Assembly (NCBI GenBank): GCA_039881145.1
Contig: JAYKKI010000139.1
Coordinates: forward strand, 496,001-560,000
DNA from: Druceiella hillmani
Taxonomy: Eukaryota > Arthropoda > Insecta > Lepidoptera > Hepialidae
Length of the DNA: 64,000 bases
Direction of reading: 5' to 3'
Below, one piece after another: positions 33,236 to 46,204 of the stretch. Both the position numbers and the translations under genes were made by a program. The notes under the pieces were generated by a model. The model was not told the DNA's origin. It searched no databases and worked only from the letters and a program-made list of their open reading frames with translations. Each line of letters starts with the position of its first letter. The stretch's first letter is position 1.

Positions 33236-35760
33236 GTATAAGCGTTTGACAAAATTGGATTTTAGTTTTGATTAAAAAAAAGAAGAAAATTAACGTTAAA
33301 ACACATATAAAACATGTTTCCGTAGTTGTTGATATTTCTTGAAATTATTACCGCATGTGAACTTAAATATTTAATTTGAATATTCTAGTCATTTATACAA
33401 AATATTTTCAAAGCCTTCACTGAAAAATTAAAATAGGGGTGGATACAAATTGCACGCTAGTTGGAAGTATAAGAATTGGCGGAGGGCTTTTACAATGGAA
33501 AATAATATTGGAAAACTCTCATCAATTTAAAAAGTTCTTTTAAAAACTTTTGATCTAATGATTTGAGGGGTTGAAAAAATAAAATGTTACCCCCCTTTAT
33601 TCGTGTGGGTCGGTACCTTAAGAAAAATGTTTCGTTCTTCTTTGGTTGTTTTTATATCGCACAGAAAGTACTGTGGATTTTTAGTAGATTTTTAGATATT
33701 GTATAGACTCCAGTCCTATAAATATAATAAGTATTGAAGTATAATCAAAGATGGTATCTCTTTCAACGTGTTATTAAAACCTTGTCTACTCACGGCCTTA
33801 CGTTACACTCGGAGAGCTTACTCACCCTATTTATTCCCAAATACGTAAATCCCTTACTATCTAATCAATAGACGTTTGAAGTCCTTTGAATCCTATCATT
33901 GGATGCAGTTTTTCAGTTATTAAATACAGAAAGACAAATTCATCCGCAGATAAAATTTAATCACTTTATATTATTACAAAAAAGGCGGTCGGTTTTTTTA
34001 TGATTTTATTGTTTTTTTGCCATAATCGGAAAAAGCAAAATCAAAGTATTGATATAAAGTCAGTATGTGTTTTAATATATTTAATACTTATGTTTTAATA
34101 CTGACTGTCTTCAATAGATGGCATTAGGCGTAAGTTAATTCACAGTTTCAATATAAATCTCTATATTGATTATTTATGCAAATATAGTTACTAAAAAAAC
34201 TTAGAAGTACGCTAATAAAATCCCACTGGGGTCAATTTAGATAATACATGCTCCAATCAAAGTGATCACCCTTCCGTGCCGGTTGTTTACGATTACATTT
34301 GGCTAAGCTCTCTTATCACACACCTACAATTTTAGGATCAGAAGGAAACATTTTATAATTTACTCTTGCAACTTCATCTGCATATTAGTAATTTAGTTAT
34401 GCAATTGCAAAAAAATCTGTGGATAAATACTGTTTATGGCAGTCAAATTCGCATCAAAATACATTTAATAAAACTTAAGTTATAAACAAACAAACAGATA
34501 AGTACATAGAGTTTACGTCCATACCGCGTTTCACAACAACAAATAATCGATAATTTTATTAAAATAACCTAATAAAATTTACAAGTATGGAAATTTGAGA
34601 TAGTCAGCACTACAAAAACTATTACATGGCAGTGAAGTAAGAATCTGGTATGAAGATTTAGTGACGGATATAATTAATAAAAATCGGTTGTGTTTATATT
34701 ATTCGACTAAAAATTATTAAAGCATCTGGGACAATAAAGCTAACAACTCATCAGGTAAGTGATTGATCTTAAGTAAAAAAGTAATATGATATAGTAATAA
34801 GATATGACCCTGCTTTATTATTGATATCTAGAATTAGTCCAGTTTTAGGTTAAATGAAGGTACTACTGCCTCAAATGATTCTTTTTCAAGTGGTCAAATT
34901 TTAACTGAGTTATGCGGCGCATTCCGTTCTCACGCAGCAAAAATATGAGAAAAAAGCGTAAATCCTACGTATTTGCTTAGTAAATAAAATATTTATGCTG
35001 GTAATAAAATGAGTGAAGAAGTCGAAAAGGAATTTCCTTTGTCAAAGTACGCAGGGACAGCGCAAAGTCAACAGACAAAGGTTGCCTGGATTCTTTAATA
35101 TGGGAGCTTTTCACTTTGATATTGTAGGGTATGCATTGTTGTTGTTGTTCTATTTAACGTAGGTAAGCAAAGTTAAAATTTCAGACCAATATTACGACCT
35201 TTTTACAATATTTTAATATGACACGAGTTTTTAGATTCAAAACGAAATATTCTTATAACGCGATTATTACATGATATAGGGTATAATTATACGTGAAAAA
35301 ATATTTGTTTAAAAGCGGTAATTGGTTTTCTAATAAATTTAATTATTAACCAATCGAATTAAGCCGCTAATTGGTAATGGTGTGAAATTAAAGATATTTA
35401 CAGTTATGTCATTCAAGTGCCATATTGTTTATAAATCGTAACTCGCTGAGCGGAATAAGCACCAACGGACATTGCTGGACGAAGGAGCTTGCTATGGTAC
35501 TTAAAATAAACTAATACGAATTTTTAAAATAAGTTTTTCAATATTTCATTAAAAAAAGTTAGCCGGCATTGGATGCCTGGCAGATGTGAAATATATATTT
35601 TGTATATTTTTAAACTGAAATATTTTTATTTGAACGAACTGAAAAATTAAAAAAATTAATACTCAATTTTTAATAAAAAAAACATTATTTTATTTTATTT
35701 TTATGAAATCATTTACAACAAAAATATTTAACAAAAATATATTAGAAATACATTTTTAAA
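33236..35760. other. AT-rich intergenic DNA
   Basis: Mostly featureless. A 29-codon frame at 35009-35098 (MSEEVEKEFPLSKYAGTAQS...) has unusually protein-like composition but no further support. Confidence 0.45.
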
Positions 35761-35763
35761 TTT

Positions 35764-35779
35764 TATAATACTGTTAAGT

Positions 35780-35839
<60 letters not shown>

Positions 35840-35866
35840 TATAATACATATATAATACTGTTAAGT
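35764..35866. repeat. (TA)n microsatellite flanked by a 16-bp direct duplication
   Basis: TATAATACTGTTAAGT occurs at 35764-35779 and 35851-35866, bracketing about 65 bp of TA repeats with one GTA interruption. The duplication suggests slippage or a break repaired around the microsatellite. Confidence 0.85.
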
Positions 35867-36136
35867 GTTAGCAGAGAAACATATGTGCGGTTTAATAGAG
35901 ACAAAATTGTTAAGACGGAAAGAGCCGACAAGACGAGAAACCAATTGGCCAATAGGCCAGTTTCTTGTTTTAACTCCCATTCAAACGTGCCATTAGATGT
36001 TTCACGTCAAATAACATAGAGATAGCAATGGATTAGAATCCTTATTCACCTATCCTCCTTATAATCATTATACTGTAAGTCCTTTTGGGCATGGGTTTTG
36101 AGCACGACCTAACAATTTATAAAATGTACGTAACGT

Positions 36137-36174
36137 AAGTTTCATAGTCATTTCATGAAATGACTATGAAACTT
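36137..36174. repeat. 38-bp perfect palindrome, no spacer
   Basis: The arm AAGTTTCATAGTCATTTCA is followed directly by its exact reverse complement; the centre lies between 36155 and 36156. ACGT stands on both outer flanks (36133-36136 and 36177-36180), with a 2-nt bulge on the right. A spacer-free perfect palindrome of this length is rare by chance. Confidence 0.9.
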
Positions 36175-36309
36175 AGACGTAGTTCGGCACGTGCTTCATC
36201 GATTTTTTGTTGTCATCCGATTATATTAAATTATATCGATTGGCTTATTTAATTTTAAATGTTACTGAATGAAAGTTTTTAGTCCATATAGCGATCGGTA
36301 GTGAAAAAA

Positions 36310-36385
36310 ATACCCTATAATTTTATTATGTCCTTCTGTTCGTCTGTCCATGCATCTATCACAGTCTCATAGTTTAAGTTCCGTT
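36310..36385 (-). repeat. dispersed repeat family A, copy 4 (partial)
   Basis: TACCCTATAATTTTATTATG, then GTTCGTCTGTCCATGCATCT on the plus strand, i.e. the GACGGACAGAC-type landmark reversed, next to a reversed TTATAGGGT. The core is poorly kept. Confidence 0.35.
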
Positions 36386-36389
36386 TACG

Positions 36390-37795
36390 AGTCAGTTTGA
36401 AAATTAACATAAAATAGGTCCACCTAATTTATATATTTAACCAAAGGATTGGTATGAAAATATTATGGACAGTAGTTTTTCATTAAAAAAATTAAATTAA
36501 AACTATTAATTTTGCCTGTATACTTTTAATATGTAAACATTACAAATACGGAATCCTACTTTGTGTGTCTTCTGACATGCTCTTATTTGGTTTTTATTAA
36601 CTAACAATTTTTGTTTACTAAGGAAACAAATTTTATCATATTCAAATGTCAACAAAATGCAACCCTTATATTTTTAAATAATAAAATCTTCTTGTTCTTC
36701 ATGTTCTAAATAATATTTTAAAGACGTTATAGATATAAAAGAATTGTATCCAAAAAAACCAGTATACATATCTCGATTAGGCGGCTCTGGTCGCATAAAA
36801 ATTTTGAACTTCCCAATCATCACAATTTAATGGAACATATCCGATCAAATATTATATCCTGCTCCCCAATCTTGCTGCTGTTGTCGCGCCATCCATTGCA
36901 ATTTTTTCCCAGCTGCATTCAAGGAGAAGGACACTTTATACAAATGTTAACATAGTTATGTAAGTTAAACAACAATTTTAATGTTTTATACACAAACTTT
37001 CATGGATAAATACTCTCCGCCACAGTTAAAACTATATCAAAATCCATCAATTAGAACTCAAATTATTAGCGAACAAATTATTGACAGACGTTGCGCTCCA
37101 TATATATTTATATATTTATACATGTGTGTGCGTGTATGTGTATGTGTGTGTATGTATGTATTTACACATATGAAATATTGAAGACCGAAACACCAGGCCG
37201 TAAATTGGTATTTAATAATTTATTTCGTTTACCTCTACGATATTAAACATTACGTAATTTTTTTTTCTTATTATAAGAAAGTTATTTATAAACAAAATCT
37301 AACTAAACGCATGGCAGAATTCACACAAAATAAGATTCTGTAGTTATAATTTTACATTTTGAACTTTTTTAGGCTCCCATTAACCGAAATCGTTTTAATT
37401 TAATATTTTAACGAAATGAATATATTCATAACATTTTCATGTCAATCTCTAGGTTGAAAAGTTAATTTAGACCTATTTCAGGTCAATTAAAAAACAATTA
37501 TTTCAAAACGGGTCATAAACTACGAGAATGTCATAAATGGATCGACAGACAAAGAGAAGGATATGGCAAAATTGTAAGGGTTTACTTTTTCGCCACCGGA
37601 CCAAAATATTTTGGCATAAAGGAACAAAAAACATTTGTTCAGCAACATTTAAAATGTAATAAAGTCAATCGATGTAACTAAATAAACCTTGATAGTAATA
37701 AAATAGCGATCAAATGCCAGCCGGACTACATGGTATTTTCGCAATCATTTCCCAAAATATCAAGCTACATATATTTTATATATTCTCATATCGTG
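36390..37795. other. intergenic DNA with small CA/TG-rich run
   Basis: A GTGTGTGCGTGTATGTGT run lies at 37122-37160. No gene was seen. Confidence 0.45.
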
Positions 37796-37797
37796 CT

Positions 37798-37799
<2 letters not shown>

Positions 37800-37858
<59 letters not shown>

Positions 37859-37912
37859 ATGTGTGTGTGTGTGTTTGTGTGTGTACTTGTGCGCATGTGT
37901 GTGTGTGTGTAA
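37800..37912. repeat. compound (TA)n(GT)n microsatellite
   Basis: About 46 bp of TA repeats followed by about 65 bp of imperfect GT repeats. Open frames of 60-107 codons over it are translations of the repeat. Confidence 0.95.
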
Positions 37913-38575
37913 AAGAAATACACCGATGAAACTTTCTTACAAGCCAACTTGTTAATTCCAAACGGTTTCCCCGTAAAGGATTTAATTACATTGTAAACAG
38001 AATCAATGCAATCATAATATAAGGTGGACAAAAATGACAACGTTTTAAATAGATTTGTTTCCTTTGTGACCCTTTTAATGACCTCCCATAAAACCGTGTC
38101 ATTAAACAAACTTCGTTAATTGGTCCGGTAACTACTTTTACAATGAATTGAGAGAAAAGCGAGAAAATAATTTTGTTACAATTATGGCGATTAAAAACTT
38201 TACCGGCAATATTTGCTTAATTTTGTACTCGATAAGATTTTATGGAATGTTGACAAAGTTAGTTTAATGAGTAGTTCGTAACTGTGTGTTTAGGCGATCA
38301 CTCGCGATCACACCGCGTTTAGGCGATCAAGGTTAAGTGCGAAATTATTTTTGTAACATTTCACAGTATATCGATTAGAACGAGCTAGCTGAACTAAATT
38401 ATTTATTTTTTTTTTGCTTGTAATATCTTTAATCAATAATTTTTTCAACTTCAAGCATAAGGGTACTAAAATATAAATTATTTTGTTAAAAACCATTTTT
38501 TATCGAAAATAAAACCAAAATAAAATAATTCCATTTAGTTACAAAAAACTTTGGTTATAAAAACAATTTTATTAA
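37913..38575. other. intergenic DNA, nothing recognised
   Basis: Only a local repeat of GTTTAGGCGATCA (38289 and 38319) was seen. Confidence 0.45.
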
Positions 38576-38577
38576 AT

Positions 38578-38787
38578 TCAACACGTTATTGACGCAGTTA
38601 CAAGTAAAAAATCGCCAAGTGCAAGCTGTACATGTAAAATTAGTATTCCGTGCCATGAACCTCTACTGATATTATTTAAACCTCGGTGACTCCGAATCCA
38701 CCCACCTGCCACGCTACCCGCCGCCAATGTCACCAATGCGATATCACCTAGCGTATATTCGTAACTAAGTGGGAGCATTTCAAGCAA
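38578..38787 (-). other. 69-codon open frame in GC-richer repeat-like block
   Basis: The minus frame starts MLEMLPLSYEYTLGDIALVT and continues with AAGSVAGGWIRSHRGLNN. The block is more GC-rich than its surroundings and looks like a decayed repeat; the frame may be incidental. No family recognised. Confidence 0.25.
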
Positions 38788-38789
38788 AA

Positions 38790-39439
38790 TAATAAATTAA
38801 AAATATTGAAAAACGTGCAAAGATAAAAATGGTTTCTTACAATTTGAGAAATACTTTGTGTCGAAGTTTTTTCTCCAAAAGCTACTACTAATTAAATAAA
38901 CAAACTGTTTCTAACAAATAACCGTACTAGGGTGATTAAATCCTGAAAAATTTGATCCGATTTATACCAAATTCTCAATGTTCACTATTTTTTTCAGATT
39001 TTTCCGGACAAACATTTTGATAATAAGGCTGAGAAGGCAGCAAATATTAAGTATTTTATCAAAAAAATTTATTTATAAAATTTTAATTATTCAGAACGAA
39101 ATTAATGCAAGGTACAATAGGAAATATATTTCTAAATTGCCCACTGTATCATACACTTGGGCATATTAAGGTAAATATATAATTCCCATAGAACTATATA
39201 TCATAAACTTTTGAACTTTTCCCTTTAGTTGTGCTGTAAGGAGAGGCCTTATTTTGTGTAAGGAGAGGTTTTATGCCGACTTCCGAATTTATAAGTCGAC
39301 CGGAAGTTCCCTAGGGCTTTTGATAATCAGTGAGTAAGACTATAGCAAAAAATGAAGAACAAATAAGTTTACATAGACAAATCTTTATATTGTGGGAAAT
39401 AAAAAACTTAAAATTGTTACAGAAAAGTAAGGGCATAGG
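38790..39439. other. intergenic DNA, nothing recognised
   Basis: Holds a short local duplication (TAAGGAGAGG at about 39237 and 39260). No gene was seen. Confidence 0.45.
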
Positions 39440-39642
39440 CCTCAGGATGCGATATCAGTTTCAACTTGATATCTCGAACTGTTTCTGAGAAAAAGTGTTT
39501 TAAAAAAGAGATGGGGGGAAGAACGGAAAAAAGTGATTAAACGGAAGCAATACAAGACTAACAACAAAGTGATCAAAACTAAAAAAAACAGAAGCTTAAT
39601 AGGCCTCCGTTTTATTTTCATTTTGAAGGAAACCCTAAAAAT
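39440..39642 (+). repeat. dispersed repeat family A, copy 5
   Basis: AGTTTCAACTTGATATCTCG then AACTGTTTCTGAGAAAAAGT, later CTAACAACAAAGTGATCA, then CCGTTTTATTTTCATTTTGA and GGAAACCCTAAAAA. The landmark order is complete, ending in ACCCTAAAAA as in the remembered family (GAGGTACGGAACCCTAAAAA). Confidence 0.65.
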
Positions 39643-39644
39643 TA

Positions 39645-40530
39645 CGCAATAATACAAAAAATATAAATGCATTGACATTTATTTATTTACCCGGAATGGG
39701 TATGCTAAAACCCGGAATGGGTTGCGTCGTTAGAAGCGCAAGCGGTGCGGATGTTTTAGTAGCCAAACTAGTAAAGCTGTTTTCAAGATCTGGCTAAAAG
39801 CAATTTTTTTTTTCGTATATTCAATATTATGAACAGAGTCAAAAGAGTAGAAACCATACAATGCCCTTGTAAAGATTTAAAGAATTGAAATATGGTTGTC
39901 ATATTGTTGTAATTGTTGTAGATATATTGTGTGATACATACGATTTATTTTCAAATTATTGTTTGATAATTTTAGTAAGACATTGTTTTTTGTATTTCGT
40001 TACGGCTTAAAATTTAATTAGATTAAGAAATTATTTTCTTTTAAATTTAAAGAGATGAACGCATGGTTTTTATTGCAAGTTTTTTTTACCCTTTCCTTAC
40101 ATTGGTCTCGAATATTTCTTTGACCACTATATTCATATATCGGAAACTTTTATTTTGACAGAATATTTGTGGGTGGATTTTTATAAAAACAATAACAGGT
40201 ATGTTATCTATAAAATGTAGATATTGTATATAGTATGAAATATTGGAAGCTTTATTATAATTTTTGGTTTAGACGTTGAATTTCTAATTTAAATATATTT
40301 TGCTTTAAAGCCATAATATTTTTTATTCAAAATCTGTCATAGTTTGGTTTTTGTTACATTTATAAATATGGACAAGTCAAAAATGTAATTTTTAATATGC
40401 AGTCTGTTATGAAAGTCATATAGCAAAAATAACCTGCGGAGAAAAAACTACAAATCACACGTAACAAACATACAGTGTGTTACTTGTTCAATTGCTTTGT
40501 TTATGACAATTTTAATCTAGGGAACCAATG
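39645..40530. other. AT-rich intergenic DNA
   Basis: CCCGGAATGGGT is repeated 21 bp apart (39691 and 39712). Otherwise nothing was seen. Confidence 0.45.
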
Positions 40531-40534
40531 CTAT

Positions 40535-40862
40535 AAACACCTGAAAAGATTGAAAACATTGAAGGCAATACAGACAACGGATTATCTCAAACTATGATTG
40601 AACTAACAACAGATTATAACAGCCATGTCAAAACAATTGTCAGCCATTTGCTTTAAATCGGCTAAATAAACATAATCCAAAATGAATAGCTTATAAGGCG
40701 AACTTGATAACCAGAGAGAAGTGAATATAGAGACTTGCATCGTTATGTTAAACTGGCGGGAAATGGAGAAATTGTAAATAATTTGTTACCCAAAAAAGAA
40801 GATCCTTTATGAAAACTGTAAGCATTCACGGTTACAATTTAGGCCAGAAGAAGGTAAGACTC
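40535..40862 (+). pseudogene. mariner-like transposase remnant, N-terminal and first catalytic region
   Basis: The plus strand reads ENIEGNTDNGLSQTMIELTT, then NSHVKTIVSHLL, the helix-turn-helix of mariner transposases (Q-ELA--L-V---TVS-HL--IG). After a gap it reads ICIVMLNWREMEKL and KKKILYENCKHSRLQFRPEE, corresponding to C--LL-R------FL-RIVTGDEKWILYDN-KR---W--P. The catalytic D-E-K-W is degraded to PKKK. Stops interrupt every segment. Terminal inverted repeats were not found. Confidence 0.55.
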
Positions 40863-40864
40863 GG

Positions 40865-42970
40865 AAAAACAGGAATAAGGTAGAAAAAGTTCCTGAAAAT
40901 AGTTCTGTTGATCATAAAAGCTGTTAAATAAATAATATTCAAACTGTTAAAAGTCAACTAATTACAATATTAATCGTTCCTTATATTGATAAAATCATAT
41001 ATTTTTCAACAACGTAATCAGCTGTTAAATTTTTGATTTTCATTTTTCATTCCGGTAAAACAAATGAAAAATTTTAATTGAATTGTAAAATGTAACGTAA
41101 AATTTAAGTTATTTTCATTCATTTTCATTACGGTCGTGATCGGACTGCTCCACACAGTGAAACAAATTTGTCCTTTGCCGTTTTAAGTCCTATTTTATTA
41201 TCAGGCCTAATTTAAAAACGCTTTTATGTAAAAGTCGTAATCCAGCTTAAACATTTTTCAATATCCCTTATCTAAATAATAAATACTTAAGGCATCTCAA
41301 TATTAAATAGGATAAATGTCGTAACTAATAAAACCCGTGTATTTTTCTGCATTTTACGGCTATGAAATACGTACGAATAGGCAACATATTTTGCAATGAA
41401 AAATAATAATATAAGTAATTATTAACCATGTAATAACATACAGGTCAAAGGAACACAAATTATATAAATTCTTCAAAATTTTCATCGAAAAGAAAAAATA
41501 CAAAATAAATTCTACAAGAAAACAAACTCACTCAACTCAGAGTGAGTTCAACTGATATGAACTATAACATTATTATTGTCACAGGTGGTAATCTTGAAAC
41601 CAACAATTTATTACAAAGAACAAAAACTAATTATTAATTTCAAGGTAAGTTCGTTGACAAAGAATATGCAATAACAATTAAAGGTCGTACATATGGCTAT
41701 GGCACAATACTGACGGTCGTATATGTTGTTGACGAGCAATAATCTAATAAAATAAAGGAAAAATCTACGGCCCAATTTATGGCTTGTAAATTGAAAACAC
41801 TTGTCACTGCCTGGAATAGGTCAGCGATGAATAAGTCATAACAATGAAATATACCTGCAATATAGCGAAGGCGAATAATGACAGGTCGATGTAGGTTAAC
41901 TGGCGTTAAATAAAATAGTTGTAGTCAAGTATGGCTGAAAATCACGTCTATTGTGTTTAAGACATGAATCTTTGATTTATTTTAAGTACATGCAAAGATC
42001 TTCATTAAAAATTGCCAATTATTAAAGAAATAGGGAAAATGAAGAAGGGGACAATGAACATAATATATCTAAAGACATTTTTTTCAAATATTTTAAACAT
42101 AAGACATAACTTAGCTTTTCATTGACTTCAAATAATTATGAACGATTTTTTTTACGAATTAAATACACTAAATTAGACGACGCGTAATCCAATATATCCA
42201 AATGACAAGACTGCGCGAATTGCGTGGATCAAATGTAAGCATACAAAAAAACAAACAGAATATGTCAGTGATGTGATACTAATTCGAACAGTTTTGAAGT
42301 TTACAAGCAAATTCACAATGTTTTTCTATAAACCAAATAGTATCGGTGTTGCCACTGAGCCTTTGCCCGATTTGAAATCCACTGCTTAATTTCCCTACGC
42401 TTACATTTTCGTAAAAATATACAACCATTCGTTATGTGCCCACAAATGTAGGTTATTTATTTAATAATGACCTTGTAATAAGTACCTTATAATCATACGA
42501 CTACCCTCTTCTATTATCCCATACCCCACATAATGTAAGATTATGAATTAAAGATAAAACCACAACGTGTTTCCTCCATAAAGACGCCGAATTTAAAGCA
42601 TGAAAATAAATACCAGTGAAATAAATTAATTCCACGAGAGAATGCCCAAAACAACAAAATGATTAATTAAAACAAACGAAAACGACTTCATTCCGGATAT
42701 TAAGTCGCAGTTACAGCACAAAGACCAGACATGAGTTGCTAACGAAGGGCTTGTAAAAGCTTTTATTTATTAAATTTCTCATGTTCCATATGTTATTTTG
42801 TCTTTGATCCATATAAGATACTGTGGTCGTATCTTAAAGTAAAATTTTGATATTGTATTAACTTACTTCTTATTCATTTATTAAATCAAAAAATAACACG
42901 CTCCATCTTATAATCCCACCCCCGTTTATGTACCCTTCATATGAACATGTTTCCTATACTATTTAATTTC
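40865..42970. other. AT-rich intergenic DNA, nothing recognised
   Basis: A small inverted repeat (AACTCACTC / GAGTGAGTT at about 41525-41548) is the only structure noticed. Confidence 0.45.
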
Positions 42971-42974
42971 ACTT

Positions 42975-43512
42975 AGTATTAGTCCTACATTATTTAATTT
43001 CACCGATCGACAAGTGTATAGACTAAGCATGAATGTGTTGTTGACGGATTCATTTTCATTCACCTTTATCCGTCAATTTTAAGCCAAATATATACTACAT
43101 AACCTGCCTTGTAGCTTTTTGTTCCATTTTTTCTCTCTGTGTGAGGCTAGAATAGCCATATTATCCGAGAAAGTTCCGGTGGTAATTGTTGGGCATGTAG
43201 GCAAATCTGAGATATAGAGTAGGTAAAGAATTAGGCAAAGTACACTTCCTTGCGGACACCCGCTCGTATTTAGCGCAGGTTTATCATTTAATTTCCATAT
43301 TGTACCATGAAGTAACTATCTGTCAAGAAGGCTTTTGTAAGGCAAGACGGTTGCGTATAAATATGAGGGGAGGGGGCAGCTTGCTTTAATCTTGTATATT
43401 AATCGCTGTGCCATGAGAGGTCATAAGCCTGAATTTTGTCCAAAAATGCGACTGCACAGTATTTATTATCTTCGAAGCAGTTTACGATTTTGTTCATGAG
43501 TCTGTAAACCCG
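42975..43512 (-). pseudogene. Jockey-like LINE reverse transcriptase remnant, active site lost
   Basis: Translating the minus strand, with a few frame changes, gives EDNKYCAVAFLDKIQAYDLS (family: CVA-FLD-SQAFDKVWH). Next SGCPQGSVLCLILYLLYISD is at about 43210-43263 (family: GVPQGSVLGPILYLLYTSDLP), followed by GTFSDNMAILASH at 43144-43176 (family: GTFADDTAIL). RIKVNENESV and TFMLSLYTC-SVKLNNV continue the downstream part (family: RIKVNE-KS, TFTLR---CPPV-LNN). The A-D-D triad is S-D-N, so it cannot be active. No open frame reaches 60 codons, which is why it is easily overlooked. Both ends are truncated. Confidence 0.8.
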
Positions 43513-43514
43513 AT

Positions 43515-46200
43515 TTAAATTGGCGTATTTTTATGTTATTAAATTAATTAAAAATAAACTATTAGATAATATTGAATGTCTCTATCGCTCTTTTCTAATC
43601 TCACGTGGATCTTTTCAATAATCCTACGTTTCTTGGATTACTGTGTTATATGTGTGTATAGAGAATACAGTAAGATATAATTTGCGGTCAATTTCATCTT
43701 GGTGGTACAAATATTTTCGTGGTAATAATAGATCAAAGTTTTAGTAGCCTACTTTTTTGTTTTTTTTTATTTATACCTTATTTTTATTCGTAAGACTTGG
43801 GTTCAACACTATAAAGATTTTTTCGCTTTACTTGATATTATTGTCCATTTGGAGCAATATTTTTCAGTCCATCAAAAAATGTTGCATACAAAATTAAATA
43901 TGAAATAAAGGCACTTTAGTGCCTATTAAATGTTGACACTTCTTTAATATGACACAAAAGGTATATTCATTAAACACGATCTATTAAAAGAATACGGCTG
44001 AAGATTATTTGTTATAAGAAAATTATTTGAAAAAAAACTACTTACGGCAAATATCTTCAAATTTGTTTGTTCCTAACTTTTTTTCACCAATTTCACAATA
44101 ACATTATCATAAGATATTATATTATTGACACACTCGTGCACAAATGTATAAACATAAATTAATATAATTAAATAAAATGAGAATAAAAATTTCTAAAGAA
44201 CTGAAAGAAAAAAAAACAAATTACGACACCTGTTTCATGAAACATAATTTTTTTGGAATTGTCATATTTTTGTTTTTTGTATATTTTCAAAGAAGATTTT
44301 CATTATAATTTATTTTTAAAATATGAGTTCATTATTTGTTTTATATTAGAAGTATAATAATTAAAATTTATGTATTTAATGAAGTTAATTTCTGATTATT
44401 ATTATTTTATTCTATAAAATTAACGATACCGCCCGATGCGCCCAGCATAGAGCGGCCAAGCGCAGTATGCTTTCACCGTACCGTGACCGTTATGAATTAA
44501 AAAAGGACCATAAATTAAAGACTTAAAGATGGTACAATATTTGCTAATTTGGTTTAATTGATAAGTTTTTGACAGTTTACACAAAACATGTGTTATATTT
44601 TCAATGCTTAAATTAATTATATTTTCATTACGTCACATTTAATTGCATTTATTCACATTTATACTTTCGTGTACGTCATGTGTATGTATTAAAATGAATT
44701 TAACTGATGATAAATTCATCTTAAAATTAGTAATAAAAAGTTAGGGGCAAGTAAATTTTAAGGTATTTTGGTGAATATTTTTTTTAAATACTAATCGCGA
44801 GGCGCAACTTTTCTTTATACGTCGTTTTAATATATGCTCTACCATGTAATATCAAAAATATTTTCAAAATGCCTCGGTTCTAAATTCTATTTTAATCTAA
44901 ATATATCAAAAGACCGTATAAATGTAAAATTAAAAATGTTCATGACCTAATCTTAACAATTGGTGAACTGTATTATTATTATTATTTGATTAATAGAAAA
45001 AAATACTCAACAGTAATGATTGAAAAAACCTCGCACTGCCAACCTTGGTCCGGGATTGAATATATGTTAAGTGACGCAAAATTAAACTACCAGTGCTTTC
45101 GCGATGTGAACCAAATATGCGTCCTTGATGAAAAGTATAAAAACAAATTGAAGTAACGAAAATAAGTTTAAACGACCCACTTTTCAGACGCACTAGCTCT
45201 TGTGTACGCAAATTTTAATTTTTTTTAATCTTCCTCTGCACATCCAAATTTTACCGTGTCAGCCTAAAATTATTTAAATTTATATTTACTTTCTGAACAG
45301 CAAATAAGAAATTGATTCCTTTTAATTTTTGAACTTAAATCCATTTTTTATAAAGCATTGTCAAAAATGGTAAAAATCATTATACATTGCGCAGTAACAA
45401 AAAAAGGAAACACGTCAGGACGTTTTCATATGCATTTTTAATAGCCTTACAATATTTTTGAAAGGTCTACTCAACGACATTCTGCACAATGGGGTACGCA
45501 AAATAATTCACTCCTACTTTACACGTATTGTCCGTGTAACAACTTTATTAAAAATGTGGGTAAAATATATAAAAATAATCCACAATCTCGCCTTCCAGAT
45601 ATGTACAAAACAAATACCTCAAAACTTCAAAAAATGTAATAGATGATACATGCACAGCTTTCTCCTACACATATATTTTTAAGAAATTTATACAACACTT
45701 ATTTGAATCAAGTAGTTACTTATATACTTACAGTACGAATAGGTAACAATATACCAAAACCGAGTGAATTACAGAGAAAAATTCCGGAATGTGAACCCGA
45801 GTAAAATATTTGAGCGATTTGCTTCCGAAAAGTTGGCCATGTATTGAATTTTACACTCAAATTCGTGATTCTCAGTTGAAAGTAGAACAAAGAAATACGG
45901 ATATAACAATAGACAGCTGGTTACTGTTTAGTTGGTATAACGATAGTTTGTTTTCGTTGGAGTTGTTTCAAAGTTCTAATATGAAAATAATCTATAAAAT
46001 TTTCTGTGAATCTGGATTTTTTACGGAGTAATAATAATTTTTTCAACACCAAAATATTTTTCAAACACCAATACGTTTAAATATTTCGCGAACTTTTAAA
46101 AATTATAAATTGAACCTCCATGTAACAAAAATTAAGGAATACACAGAATTATCTATATTTATCTAATTCTGTGAAATAATGCTGGCATAATTTATAAAAT
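43515..46200. other. AT-rich intergenic DNA
   Basis: A short GC-richer patch at 44428-44495 (CCGCCCGATGCGCCCAGCAT...) is the only compositional outlier. No gene was seen. Confidence 0.45.
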
Positions 46201-46204
46201 ATAC

